Positions 1-12,184 of a stretch of 64,000 nt of DNA are shown here, in pieces; the first letter of the stretch is position 1; every line of letters begins with the position of its first letter. Under the pieces are notes generated by a model that saw nothing but the letters and a program-made list of their open reading frames with translations, was not told where the DNA came from and did not search any database. Made by a program: the position numbers and the translations under genes. This DNA comes from Neoroseomonas oryzicola (GTDB lineage Bacteria; Pseudomonadota; Alphaproteobacteria; Acetobacterales; Acetobacteraceae): contig NZ_JAAVUP010000001.1 of NCBI RefSeq assembly GCF_012163135.1, positions 434,001 through 498,000 of the forward strand, in the 5' to 3' direction.

Positions 1-1
1 G

Positions 2-553
2 TCCGCGCGCCGCATCGCCGCCTCTGCACACCAGAATTCCGTCACCGGCCTGCCCAACCGATCAGCCTTCGTCGCGCAGATGGCCCCCGCGCTGGCGCGC
101 TGCCGGCGCGACGGCGTCCCGGCCGCGATCCTTGCCGTCGCGATCGACGGCCTCGGGGAGATCGAGGCCCGCCGCGGCCCCGCCACCGCCGAGGACGCGC
201 TTCGCGACCTCGCCGCCGTGCTGCGCGACACCGCCCGGGCGGGGGACCTGCCGGGCCACCTGGCCCCCACCGTCGTCGCGGCGATGCTGCCCGGTACGAC
301 CGCGGAGGCCGCCCAGCGCCTGGCCGAGCGCCTGCGCGCCCAGGTCGCCGAGCGCCTGCCGCACCCGTCCATGGACGGCAGCCGCATGACCGTCTCGATC
401 GGCATCGCGGCGATCGACCAGGGTATCGGCCGCGCCACCCTGGACGAGGCGATGGATGCCGCCGAGACCGCGCTGATCCGCGTCATGGACGCCGGCGGGG
501 ACGGCATCCGCCTGGCCGAGCCACCGCCCCACCGCCACGCCGAAGCCGCCTGA
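2..553 (+). CDS. Degenerate GGDEF-domain protein, C-terminal part (5' end outside window)
   Basis: The open frame enters from the left edge, so only the last 183 residues are visible. They form one GGDEF-type domain. It opens with the usual entry motif (NSVTGLPNR, near residues 12-20 of the visible part) and ends with the typical MTVSIGIA strand followed by a DEAMDAAETAL helix. The catalytic GGDEF loop should lie just before AAMLPGT, but the sequence there (bases 263-277) reads Ala-Pro-Thr-Val-Val. Diguanylate cyclase activity is therefore very unlikely; a sensory or GTP-binding role is possible. Domains upstream of the window are unknown. The fold call is firm; the function is not. Confidence 0.8.
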   Translation, partial: SARRIAASAHQNSVTGLPNRSAFVAQMAPALARCRRDGVPAAILAVAIDGLGEIEARRGPATAEDALRDLAAVLRDTARAGDLPGHLAPTVVAAMLPGTTAEAAQRLAERLRAQVAERLPHPSMDGSRMTVSIGIAAIDQGIGRATLDEAMDAAETALIRVMDAGGDGIRLAEPPPHRHAEAA

Positions 554-606
554 CACCCGCGCGAAGGGACGCGACGGCGTGACCAGGGCGCGATAATCTC
601 CCCGGC

Positions 607-1266
607 GTGAACCTGCTCGCCCCTCCCCGCGCCCGGCTGCAAATCGAGGTCGTCTTCGACCTGGTCTGCCCCTGGTGCTACCTCGGCACGCGGCGCCTGC
701 GCCGGGCGCTGCGCGCGCGGCCCGACATCGTCGCCGACATCCTCTGGCGCCCCTTCCTGCTGAACCCGGACATCCCGGCAGCCGGCCTGCCGCGGCAGGA
801 TTTCCTCACCCGCAAGTTCGGCGGCGAGGAACGCGCGCGGCGCCTGCACGCGACGATCTCCGAACTCGGCCGCGCCGAGGGCGTGCCCTTCCGCTTCGAC
901 CGCATCCTGCGCATGCCCTCGAGCCTCGATGCCCATCGCCTCGTCCGCTACGCGGCGCGCGAGGGTCAGGCCGACCAGATGGTCGAGGCGCTGTTCCACG
1001 GCTACTTCGCCGAGGGCCTCGACCTCGGCCACATCGACTCGCTGGTGCGTATAGCGACGCGCGTGGGGCTCGAACAAGGCGCGGTGCACCGCTTCCTCGA
1101 TTCGGGCGCCGAGGCCGATGCGGTGCATGCCGAGAACCTCCGCGCGCATCGCCTCGGCATCAATGGCGTGCCCTGTTTCGTCGTGGCCGGCCGCCACGCC
1201 ATCGCCGGCGCGCAGGAGCCGGAAGTCATCGAGCGCCTGATCGACGTCGCCCTCGTCGAAGGCTGA
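607..1266 (+). CDS. DsbA-family (FrnE-like) thiol oxidoreductase
   Basis: This 219-residue protein is a thioredoxin-fold oxidoreductase of the FrnE/DsbA type. The redox motif Cys-Pro-Trp-Cys is at residues 21-24, and the cis-proline loop (GINGVPCFVV) with a family-typical GAQEPEVIERLI tail is near the C terminus. The length matches the FrnE family. There is no signal peptide, so it should be cytoplasmic, unlike periplasmic DsbA. The start is GTG with a weak ribosome site. Some relatives are labelled 2-hydroxychromene-2-carboxylate isomerases, but the intact CxxC favours redox chemistry. It stands alone between the GGDEF gene and the tRNA gene. Confidence 0.82.
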   Translation: MNLLAPPRARLQIEVVFDLVCPWCYLGTRRLRRALRARPDIVADILWRPFLLNPDIPAAGLPRQDFLTRKFGGEERARRLHATISELGRAEGVPFRFDRILRMPSSLDAHRLVRYAAREGQADQMVEALFHGYFAEGLDLGHIDSLVRIATRVGLEQGAVHRFLDSGAEADAVHAENLRAHRLGINGVPCFVVAGRHAIAGAQEPEVIERLIDVALVEG

Positions 1267-1325
1267 CGGGCGGGGGTTGCGCTCCTCGCGCACCGCGTCT
1301 AGTTAGGCGGCCCCGCCGGGACGGG

Positions 1326-1401
1326 GGGCGCATAGCTCAGTGGTATGAGCGCCTGCTTGACACGCAGGAGGTCCGTGGTTCGATCCCACGTGCGCCCACC
1401 A
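1326..1401 (+). tRNA. tRNA-Val (anticodon GAC)
   Basis: A complete cloverleaf can be folded. The acceptor stem GGGCGCA pairs with TGCGCCC, the anticodon stem is CCTGC/GCAGG around loop TTGACAC, and the T loop reads GGTTCGATCCC. The anticodon GAC (1359-1361) decodes GUC valine codons. The discriminator A is followed by an encoded CCA. A weak TTGCGC element at 1277-1282 could be the promoter -35, but no clear -10 is seen. Confidence 0.95.
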
Positions 1402-1521
1402 TTTCCTCTCTACAATTTGCCTCAAGCGCCGGCGCCCGCATCGGCGGGCTTGGTTGGCGCGCCGCGCACTGAACCGCTGGGCTCGGCGGATGGTGCGGGC
1501 ACGGTCGCGCATGCGCGATCC

Positions 1522-1546
1522 CGGCCCGAGGCGAGGCCTCGGGCCG
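1522..1546. repeat. Perfect 11-bp-stem hairpin
   Basis: CGGCCCGAGGC, then GAG, then GCCTCGGGCCG. The stem is perfect with a 3-nt loop and no T-tract on either side, so it looks like a REP-type palindrome rather than an intrinsic terminator. Confidence 0.55.
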
Positions 1547-1779
1547 CAGGATGACGCGCAGTGGTCCGCCGCGCCCTGCGACGTATCGGATGGTATCGTT
1601 GTTGGTTTGGGCTTGGTCGCGCATGCGCGTTCGCAGTCCGACGTAAGATGTCGGCCTGCAGGGAGCGCCGGATTGCGTATGTCCGCCTCGGTGCCGGTGG
1701 GGCTTCGCCCACAGCGGAGCGGGTGCACGACGTTGCGAGTGACGTCCAGGTGCCGCTGATGCGGCCCGGCGTCCGGGGA

Positions 1780-1804
1780 GGCACGAAGGCCATGCCTTCG
1801 TGCC
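1780..1804 (-). terminator. Hairpin after the PagL-like gene
   Basis: GGCACGAAGGC, CAT, GCCTTCGTGCC forms a perfect 11-bp stem 7 nt beyond the stop codon of the minus-strand gene. There is no U-tract, so it may stabilise the 3' end or be one of the local palindromic repeats rather than a true intrinsic terminator. Confidence 0.45.
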
Positions 1805-1811
1805 AGCCACA

Positions 1812-2654
1812 TCAGAAGCGGTAACGGAATCCCACGACGAAGCTGTTCGCGCCTTCCCACACGCCGTTGTAGGTGCCGAAGATGCCGCTGCGGTGCATGT
1901 AGCGCAGCGCCACTTCGTACTGCGGATAATCCGGCAGCGCGAAGGTCAGCTCAGGCGAGAAGAAGTTCAGGAAGCGCGACTGGTTCGGCTCGGGCTTCTG
2001 GTCCGTACCGCGCTCGACCTGCGGGAGGCGCGTCACGTAGTCCGGGCCGAAGGACAGGCCGAAGGTCGTGTAGACGTAGTCGGTCCAGGGAAAGCCGTCG
2101 TAGCGCAGGTAGGCGACGGTCCAGAACTCGCCGCCCTCGGTCTGGCCGAAGCGGTAGGCACCGCCGACCTCGAGGTCGAGCATGAAGAAGCGCCAGAAGC
2201 GCGCGACGCGGTACTGCACCGCGCCGCCGACCAGCGAGTCGTCGCCCCAGGAGCCGGTCCAGGGCTGCAGGATCAGTTCGCGCAGATAGCCGTCCGCCAC
2301 CGAGGACCCGATGAACAGCGTCCCCGACCAGCTTCGCGCATCGGCCAGCGCGCGGGCACGATCGCCGGGCGAGAGCCCCGACAGGTCAGGCGTCGTTGCC
2401 GTTACCAGCGCCGTGGCGGCCGCGGCTGCGGAGGCGGGTCCCGGGACGGGTGCGGGCTCCGAGGCCGGGGCCGCCGCGGCGGCCGGCGCCGGCGAGACCA
2501 CAGGCGCAGTCGCCGCCGGCGCGGCGCCGGACGCCGGCAGCGCCTGGGCGCGCGGCGTCGTCGTCCGGTCGGGCGGCGGGCCACCGGCCGCGAGCAGGAT
2601 CGCGGCCCCCGCCAGGCCAAGGAGGCGGGACGCCGAGGACGGAGCGAAAGTCAT
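1812..2654 (-). CDS. Outer-membrane beta-barrel, PagL-like (lipid A 3-O-deacylase / acyloxyacyl hydrolase family)
   Basis: A 280-residue secreted protein. The chosen ATG gives a hydrophobic signal (SRLLGLAGAAILLAAGG); longer upstream starts would bury it. An Ala/Pro-rich low-complexity linker follows (about residues 35-90), then alternating aromatic strands and a C-terminal Phe, as in outer-membrane barrels. Near the end, His254-Arg-Ser256-Gly and Glu267 match the His-x-Ser plus distal Glu pattern of PagL enzymes, which remove the 3-O acyl chain of lipid A. The spacing to Glu is 13 residues where PagL has 14, so activity is inferred, not certain. The gene is monocistronic. Confidence 0.62.
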   Translation of the reverse strand: MTFAPSSASRLLGLAGAAILLAAGGPPPDRTTTPRAQALPASGAAPAATAPVVSPAPAAAAAPASEPAPVPGPASAAAAATALVTATTPDLSGLSPGDRARALADARSWSGTLFIGSSVADGYLRELILQPWTGSWGDDSLVGGAVQYRVARFWRFFMLDLEVGGAYRFGQTEGGEFWTVAYLRYDGFPWTDYVYTTFGLSFGPDYVTRLPQVERGTDQKPEPNQSRFLNFFSPELTFALPDYPQYEVALRYMHRSGIFGTYNGVWEGANSFVVGFRYRF

Positions 2655-2778
2655 GCGTAGGAACCCTGGACGGAACGAAACTCGCTTAGGGCCGCCCGCG
2701 CCCGCTGGCAACTGGCCTTGACGGTCACGCCGCGCGCGCATGACAGCTGTGTCAGGCGGAGCGCAACGGCGCCACGTG

Positions 2779-6221
<3,443 letters not shown>

Positions 6222-6225
<4 letters not shown>

Positions 6226-6521
6226 CGCTCCGCCCCCGGCGGGACGCCGGCGCCCGTCCGCCCGCATTCCTCGGCCATGCGGCGCAGCATCGGGCTGTCG
6301 GCCTCGGGCGGGATGGGCCGACGGCCGGACAGCCAGTCGGCGAGGTCGACGTCCCAATGCTCGAGGATCGCCTCGATGGCATCGAGGTCGGCTTCGGAGA
6401 AGGCGGCGATGTTGCGGGTGACGAAGCCGCCGATCATGAGGTCGGCTTCCTTGGTCCCGCGGTGCAGCGCGCGGAAGACGAGGCGGCGGCGACGCGGATC
6501 GAGGTCCTGGGGTTCGGGCAT
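6222..6521 (-). CDS. sdhE: FAD assembly factor SdhE (succinate dehydrogenase flavinylation)
   Basis: A 99-residue protein of the SdhE/DUF339 family, which promotes covalent FAD attachment to the succinate dehydrogenase flavoprotein subunit. The diagnostic RGxxE motif is present as Arg21-Gly-Thr-Lys-Glu25, followed by the family-like ADLMIGGFV and DWLSGRRPIP segments. Its stop overlaps the GTG of mfd by 4 nt, so the two are co-translated although their functions are unrelated. Only 27 bp separate it from the divergent recG gene. The protein is about ten residues longer than E. coli SdhE, mostly at the C terminus. Confidence 0.93.
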
Positions 6522-6548
6522 GGCGTGCGCGCTGGCATATAGAGGGCG

Positions 6549-8669
6549 ATGGGAATCGTGTCAGCCCGACCCGATACGACATTGCCGCAGGGCGCCGATG
6601 CGTTGGCGCCGCTGATGGCCCCGCTTGCCGGGCTGAAGGGGGTCAAGGAGGCCGAGGCCCGGCTGATCGCCAAGGCGGCGGGCGGGACGCGGGTGCTCGA
6701 CCTGCTGCTGCATCTGCCCGAACGCTACCTGGTGCGCCATCGGATCGAGCGTCCGTCCCAGGCGCCGGTGGACGGCGAGGTGCTGGTGCAGGTCGTGGTC
6801 GGCTCCCACAAGGCCGGCCGGTCGGCCCAGGGACGGCCCTACGTCCGGCTGCGCTGCGAGGCGGGCGGGGAGCCGCTGACCGCCTATCTGATGAACTGGC
6901 AGAAGGCCTGGGCCGAGAAGGCCCTGCCCGTCGGCGCGACGCGCTGGTTCGCCGGACTGCTGAAGGCCGAGGGCGAGGACCACGTCATCGTCAACCCGCA
7001 GGTCTCGGTGCGGGAGGATGGCATTCCCGCCCTCCAGCCGATCTGGCCGCTGACCGGGAAGCTGACCCAGCCGCAGGTGACGAAGGCCATGGCTGGGGCG
7101 CTGGCCCTGCTGCCAGACCTGCCCGAATGGCAGGACGCGCCGCTGCAGCGGCGGGAGAAATGGCCCGGCTTCGCCCCGGCGCTTCGCGCCATCCAGGCGC
7201 CCGCCGAGGAACCCGGCGAGGAACCGCGCCGCCGCCTCGCCTATGACGAATTGCTGTCGGGGCAGATCGCGCTCGGCCTGGTGCGACGGCGGTCGCGCGA
7301 ACGGCCGGGGCGGCCGCTCTCCGGCGACGGGTCGCTGCGCGCAAAGGCTCTCGCCGCCTTCGGCTTCCCGCCCACCGAGGCACAGCGCCAGGCCGTGGCC
7401 GAGATCGATGCCGACCTTGCCGCGCCGCGCCGGATGCTCCGGCTGCTCCAGGGCGATGTCGGCGCCGGCAAGACTCTCGTCGCGGTCATGGCCATGCTCC
7501 GCGCGGTCGAGGCCGGGGCCCAAGCCGCGCTGATGGCGCCGACCGAACTCCTCGCCCGCCAGCACCTGCGGACCTTCGAGAAGCTCTGCGCCGCCGCCGG
7601 CGTGCCGGTCGCGCTGCTGACCGGCAGCGTGAAGGGCAAGGAACGCAAGCGCGTGCTCGCCGGCCTCGCGGACGGGTCGATCCCGCTGGTGCTCGGCACC
7701 CACGCCCTGTTCCAGGAAGGGGTCGCCTTCAGGGATCTGGCGCTCGCCGTGGTGGACGAGCAGCACCGCTTCGGCGTCGCCCAGCGCCTGATGCTGGCCG
7801 AGAAGGGCGACGCGGTGGACATGCTGGTCATGACCGCGACCCCCATTCCCCGCACCCTGCTGCTGACCCAATGGGGGGAAATGGCGGTCAGCCGCCTGGC
7901 CGGGAAGCCGCCCGGCCGCCAGCCCATCACCACCCGCGTCGTCAGCCAGGACCGCCTGCCCGAGATCGTGGATCGCCTCGGCGAAGCCATCGCGCGGGAG
8001 GAACGCGCCTATTGGGTGGTGCGCGCCATCACCGGGTCCGAACGCGACGATTCCGTCGCGGCCGAGGACCGCTTCGCCGAGCTCGCCGCCCGCTTCCCCG
8101 GCCAGGTCGGGCTCGCCCATGGGATGCAGGACATCGACGTGCGCGAGGCGGCGCTGGGCGACTTCGCCGCCGGACGCACCAAGATCCTGGTCGCCACCAC
8201 GGTCATCGAGGTCGGCGTCGACGTGCCCGAGGCGACCATCATGCTCATCGAGCAGGCCGAACGCTTCGGCCTCGCGGCCCTGCACCAGCTGCGTGGCCGG
8301 GTTGGGCGCGGGTCCCGTCCCTCCTCCTGCCTGCTGGTCCATTCGCCAGGGCTGACGGAGGGCGAGAAGCGTCGACTGCTCGTCCTGCGCGACTCCGACG
8401 ACGGCTTCGTGATCGCCGAGGAGGACCTGCGCGCCCGGGGCGGCGGGGATGCCCTCGGCGCCCGCCAGGCCGGCCTGCCCGGCGCCCGGCTGCTCGACCC
8501 GCGCGAGGACCCCGAGGAATACGGCCGCCTGGTCGAGATCGCCCATCGCGACGCCGAACTGCTGCTGCAGAAGGACCCGGGCCTCGCGGGGCCCAGGGGC
8601 CGGGCCGTCCAGTTGCTGCTGGCGATCTTCGGCCATGACATCTCCATGGCCCCGCTCGACGCCGGCTAG
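6549..8669 (+). CDS. recG: ATP-dependent DNA helicase RecG
   Basis: A 706-residue branch-migration helicase that regresses stalled forks and processes recombination intermediates. The N-terminal wedge/OB region (VDGEVLVQVVVGSHKAG) is followed by the motor: Walker A GDVGAGKT (302-309), DEQH (403-406), TATPIPRTL, and the C-terminal QLRGRVGRG motif. The length fits RecG. The ATG at 6549 has GAGGG a few bases upstream. It points away from sdhE-mfd across 27 bp, so the two promoters must overlap each other or the coding ends. Confidence 0.96.
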   Translation: MGIVSARPDTTLPQGADALAPLMAPLAGLKGVKEAEARLIAKAAGGTRVLDLLLHLPERYLVRHRIERPSQAPVDGEVLVQVVVGSHKAGRSAQGRPYVRLRCEAGGEPLTAYLMNWQKAWAEKALPVGATRWFAGLLKAEGEDHVIVNPQVSVREDGIPALQPIWPLTGKLTQPQVTKAMAGALALLPDLPEWQDAPLQRREKWPGFAPALRAIQAPAEEPGEEPRRRLAYDELLSGQIALGLVRRRSRERPGRPLSGDGSLRAKALAAFGFPPTEAQRQAVAEIDADLAAPRRMLRLLQGDVGAGKTLVAVMAMLRAVEAGAQAALMAPTELLARQHLRTFEKLCAAAGVPVALLTGSVKGKERKRVLAGLADGSIPLVLGTHALFQEGVAFRDLALAVVDEQHRFGVAQRLMLAEKGDAVDMLVMTATPIPRTLLLTQWGEMAVSRLAGKPPGRQPITTRVVSQDRLPEIVDRLGEAIAREERAYWVVRAITGSERDDSVAAEDRFAELAARFPGQVGLAHGMQDIDVREAALGDFAAGRTKILVATTVIEVGVDVPEATIMLIEQAERFGLAALHQLRGRVGRGSRPSSCLLVHSPGLTEGEKRRLLVLRDSDDGFVIAEEDLRARGGGDALGARQAGLPGARLLDPREDPEEYGRLVEIAHRDAELLLQKDPGLAGPRGRAVQLLLAIFGHDISMAPLDAG

Positions 8670-8765
8670 CGTCACGCATCGTAACGGCCCGGGGGGTTGC
8701 ATCCCGGTCCCGGGCGCGTCAAATCGCCGGCCGCCCGGACCGGGCCAGCATTCGGGAGACCGGCA

Positions 8766-9497
8766 TTGGCCGCGCTGATCGAGATCGAGCGCCTGACGAA
8801 GCGCTTCGGCGCCTTCACGGCCGTGGACGACGTGTCGTTCTCGGTCGACCGCGGGGAAGTGGTGGGCTTCCTCGGCCCCAACGGTGCGGGCAAGTCCACC
8901 ACGATGAAGATGCTGGCGGGCTTCGTGACGCCGTCCGCCGGCACCGCGCGGATCTGCGGCAAGGACGTGGTGGACGATCCGGTGGCCGCCAAGCGCAGCC
9001 TCGGCTACCTGCCCGAAGGCGCGCCGACCTATCCCGAGATGACGGTCACCGCCTTCCTGAAGTTCGTCGCCCGCATCCGCGGCTACCGCGGCATCGAGGC
9101 CGGCGAGCGCGTCGAGGACGCGATGGACCTCACGCAATTGCAGGGCGTGCGGCTGCAGCCGATCGAGACGCTGTCCAAGGGCTTCAAGCGCCGCGTCGGC
9201 CTCGCGCAGGCGCTGCTGCACGACCCGCCCGTGCTGGTGCTGGACGAACCGACCGACGGTCTCGACCCCAACCAGAAGCACGAAGTGCGGGAACTGATCC
9301 GCCGCATGGCGCCGGACAAGGCGATCCTGATCTCGACCCATATCCTCGAGGAAGTGGACGCGGTCTGCACCCGCGCGATCATCATCGCCCACGGCAAGGT
9401 GCTGGCGGATTCCCCGCCCTCGGCGCTGGCGAAGCCCGGCAAGTCGCTCGAGCAGGTCTTCCGCGACCTGACCGCCCGCCCCGCGGAGGCCGCGTGA
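8766..9497 (+). CDS. ABC transporter ATP-binding protein (GldA-type)
   Basis: This 243-residue ATPase drives the ABC-2 exporter encoded next. Visible motifs are Walker A GPNGAGKST (from residue 37), an ABC signature of the form LSKGFKRRVGLAQAL, Walker B VLVLDEPTDGLD and a switch His (ISTHI). The start is TTG with GGGAG 8 nt upstream; the in-frame upstream stretch has no homology features. It is the first gene of a four-gene cluster (ATPase, permease, GldG-like, DUF4340) known from gliding Bacteroidetes and also common in non-gliding proteobacteria, where the cargo is unknown. Its stop overlaps the permease start. Confidence 0.9.
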   Translation: MAALIEIERLTKRFGAFTAVDDVSFSVDRGEVVGFLGPNGAGKSTTMKMLAGFVTPSAGTARICGKDVVDDPVAAKRSLGYLPEGAPTYPEMTVTAFLKFVARIRGYRGIEAGERVEDAMDLTQLQGVRLQPIETLSKGFKRRVGLAQALLHDPPVLVLDEPTDGLDPNQKHEVRELIRRMAPDKAILISTHILEEVDAVCTRAIIIAHGKVLADSPPSALAKPGKSLEQVFRDLTARPAEAA

Positions 9498-10228
9498 TGG
9501 GCGGCACCCTGGCGGTCGCGCGACGGGAACTGGCGGGCTACTTCGCTACCCCCGTCGCCTATGTCTTCATCGTCATCTTCCTGATGATGGCCGGCGCCCT
9601 GACCTTCACGATCGGCGGCTTCTTCCAGCGCGGCCAGGCGGACCTCTCGCCCTTCTTCAACTTCGTGCCCTGGCTGTTCCTGTTCCTGGTGCCGGCGCTG
9701 ACCATGCGGCTCTGGGCCGAGGAACGGCGGCTCGGGACCATCGAGCTGCTGCTGACGCTGCCGCTGCCGCAATGGCAGGCGGTGCTGGGCAAGTTCCTCG
9801 CCGCCTGGGCCTTCTGCGCCATCGCGCTGGCGCTGACCTTCCCGCTGGTGGTGACGGTCAACTACCTAGGCCGGCCGGACAACGGCGTGATCGCGGCCGG
9901 ATACGTCGGCTGCCTGCTGGTCGCGGGCGCCTATCTGGCCGTCGGCGCCGCGATGTCGGCCATGACCAAGAACCAGGTCATCGCCTTCGTGCTCGCCGTC
10001 GCGGTCTGCTTCCTGTTCGCCGCGGCGGGCAGCCCGGTGGTCACCGAGTTCCTGTCCCAGCGCGTGCCCCTGCTCGCGGAACTCGCGCGTGGCATCTCGC
10101 TGATCGAGCGCTTCAACATCCTCCAGCGCGGGGTGATCGCGCTGCGCGACGTCGTCTTCTTCGCCTCCTTCATAGGCTTCTTCCTGTTCGTGAACGCGGT
10201 GGTGATCGACCACCGGAAGGCGGACTGA
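9497..10228 (+). CDS. ABC-2 type permease (GldF-like)
   Basis: A 243-residue membrane protein with about six hydrophobic segments. It opens with the family-typical VARRELAGYFATPVAYVF and has the conserved ERRLGTIELLLTLPL loop of GldF/ABC-2 permeases. The ATG shares one base with the upstream TGA (TGATG); a GTG three bases earlier is an alternative start. It should pair with the preceding ATPase in the inner membrane. The cargo cannot be told from sequence. Confidence 0.88.
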   Translation: MGGTLAVARRELAGYFATPVAYVFIVIFLMMAGALTFTIGGFFQRGQADLSPFFNFVPWLFLFLVPALTMRLWAEERRLGTIELLLTLPLPQWQAVLGKFLAAWAFCAIALALTFPLVVTVNYLGRPDNGVIAAGYVGCLLVAGAYLAVGAAMSAMTKNQVIAFVLAVAVCFLFAAAGSPVVTEFLSQRVPLLAELARGISLIERFNILQRGVIALRDVVFFASFIGFFLFVNAVVIDHRKAD

Positions 10229-10231
10229 GCG

Positions 10232-12172
10232 ATGAGCGGCTCCTCTTCCCCCCGTCCCGGCTCGCGCCGGGTCTGGTCCTCGGCCCTTGGCCTCGTCGCT
10301 GCGGCGGCGCTCGCCATCGGCGTGAACATGCTGGTCGACCGGCTGGCGCCCCGGGCGCGGCTCGATCTTACCCAGCAGCACCTCTACACCCTGTCCGAAG
10401 GCACGCGGTCGGTGCTGCGCGGGCTGCAGGATCCGGTGACGCTCCGGCTGTTCTACTCGCGCCGCCTCGGCGCCGCGGTGCCGGCCTATGGCTCCTATGC
10501 CGAGCGCGTGCGCGCCATGCTCGACGAGTATGTCGCGCTGTCCGGCGGCAAGGTGCGGCTCGAGGTCTTCGATCCCGAGCCCTTCAGCGAGACCGAGGAC
10601 CGCGCCCTGGCCTTCGGCCTGCAGGGCGTGCCGGTCGACCAGTCGGGCGAGCAGATCTATTTCGGGCTCGCCGGCGTGAACCTTCTCGACGACGAGCGGA
10701 CCATCCCCTTCTTCCAGTCCGATCGCGAACGCTTCCTCGAATTCGACCTGACGCGACTGGTCTACGAGCTGTCGAACCCGCGCCGCCCGGTCGTCGGCGT
10801 CATGTCCACCCTGCCGCTCAACGGCGACCCGCGCATGATGATGATGATGCGCAACAGCCCGCAGGCGCAGCCTTATGCGGTGATGCAGACGCTGCGGCAG
10901 TTCCTCACCGTGCAGGACGTGCCGCTCGACGCGCAGCGCATCCCAGATGCGGTGCAGGTGCTGATGGTGGTGCATCCGCAGAACCTGTCGGACGCGACGC
11001 AATACGCCATCGACCAGTTCGTCATGCGCGGCGGCAAGCTGATCGTCTTCGTCGACCCGCATTCCGAAGGCCAGGCGATGCGGCCCGGCCCGGGCGGCCA
11101 ACCGCCGACCGACACGGCCTCCAGCCTCGACCGGCTGCTGAACGCCTGGGGCGTCGAGACGCCGCACGACAAGGTGGTGCTCGACCTGCGCGGGGCCTGG
11201 CGCGTGCGCGCGAACCCGACAGATCGTGTGCAGGCGGTCGACTTCGTCGCCTGGTTCAACATGCAGGGAGATTCGATCTCGGATTCCGAGGTCGCGACCG
11301 CGCAGCTGAACCAGGTCACCGTCGCTTCCGCCGGCGAGATCCGCCGCCGCGAGGGTTCGACCGTCGAGCTCATCCCCCTGCTGCGCAGCAGCGATCGTGC
11401 CATGCTCGGCGCGGTCAGCCTGGTGCGGGAGAACCCGGACCCCACGCGCATCCTCGCGGCGTTCCGCCCGGATGGCGAACGCCACGTCATCGCCGCGCGC
11501 CTGCGGGGCGAGTTCGCCTCGGCCTTCCCCGAAGGCGCGCCGGCGCTGCCCGAGGGCGCGCAGCGCCCCGCCGACTTCCCGGCCCATCGCGCCCGCACCG
11601 TGGGCCCGGCCAACATCGTCGTCGTAGCCGATGCGGACATCCTGGAGGACCGCTTCTGGGTCCGCGTGCAGGACTTCTTCGGCCAGCAGGTCGCGACGCC
11701 CTTCAGCGACAACGGCGCGCTGGTGGCAAACCTCGCCGACACGCTCTCGGGCGGGGATGCGCTGATCTCCCTGCGCTCGCGCGGTGAATCCCTGCGTCCC
11801 TTCACAGTCGTCGACGACATCCGCCGCGACGCCGACGCCCGCTTCCGAGCCACCGAACGCGAGTTGCAGGAACGCCTGCAGCAGACCGAACGCCGCCTGC
11901 GCGAGCTCCGCCAGGGCCAGGGTGGCGAACGCGGCCAGGGCAGCGCCGTCATCACGCCCGAGCAGCGCGCCGAGATTGACGCCGCCCGCGCGCAGATCCT
12001 GCAGACGCGCCAGCAGCTGCGCGCCGTGCAGCTCGATCTTCGCCGCGACATCGAGCGGACGGAGACCTGGCTGAAGGTGCTTAACATCGCGGCGGTGCCG
12101 CTGCTGCTCGCGCTCTTCGCCATCGGCCTCGGCGTCGCGCGGTCGCGCCGGCGCGCCGCGGCGCGGTCCTGA
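10232..12172 (+). CDS. GldG-family ABC transporter auxiliary protein
   Basis: A 646-residue protein with an N-terminal membrane anchor (about residues 10-35), then the hallmark LDLTQQHLYTLSEGTRSVL segment and a large periplasmic domain of the GldG/ABC_transp_aux type. A charged, Gln/Arg-rich coiled-coil stretch (about 530-610) precedes a final membrane helix and a basic tail. It follows the permease by 3 bp and is followed after 12 bp by a DUF4340 gene. This gene order is well conserved, so it is presumably an extracytoplasmic subunit of the same transporter; its direct role is undetermined. Confidence 0.87.
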   Translation: MSGSSSPRPGSRRVWSSALGLVAAAALAIGVNMLVDRLAPRARLDLTQQHLYTLSEGTRSVLRGLQDPVTLRLFYSRRLGAAVPAYGSYAERVRAMLDEYVALSGGKVRLEVFDPEPFSETEDRALAFGLQGVPVDQSGEQIYFGLAGVNLLDDERTIPFFQSDRERFLEFDLTRLVYELSNPRRPVVGVMSTLPLNGDPRMMMMMRNSPQAQPYAVMQTLRQFLTVQDVPLDAQRIPDAVQVLMVVHPQNLSDATQYAIDQFVMRGGKLIVFVDPHSEGQAMRPGPGGQPPTDTASSLDRLLNAWGVETPHDKVVLDLRGAWRVRANPTDRVQAVDFVAWFNMQGDSISDSEVATAQLNQVTVASAGEIRRREGSTVELIPLLRSSDRAMLGAVSLVRENPDPTRILAAFRPDGERHVIAARLRGEFASAFPEGAPALPEGAQRPADFPAHRARTVGPANIVVVADADILEDRFWVRVQDFFGQQVATPFSDNGALVANLADTLSGGDALISLRSRGESLRPFTVVDDIRRDADARFRATERELQERLQQTERRLRELRQGQGGERGQGSAVITPEQRAEIDAARAQILQTRQQLRAVQLDLRRDIERTETWLKVLNIAAVPLLLALFAIGLGVARSRRRAAARS

Positions 12173-12184
12173 GGAGAGACGCCG

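Larger units (their letters stand above)
1402..1811. repeat. Gene-free spacer with palindromes and a repeated 15-mer
   Basis: No credible gene lies in this 410-bp stretch. It holds two exact copies of GGTCGCGCATGCGCG (1503-1517 and 1615-1629), each centred on the palindrome CGCGCATGCGCG. It also holds two perfect hairpins with 11-bp stems and 3-nt loops, at 1522-1546 and 1780-1804, and a weaker dyad around 1641-1657. The look is that of dispersed intergenic palindromic repeats (REP-like). The second hairpin also sits right after the stop of the minus-strand gene at 1812. Confidence 0.6.
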
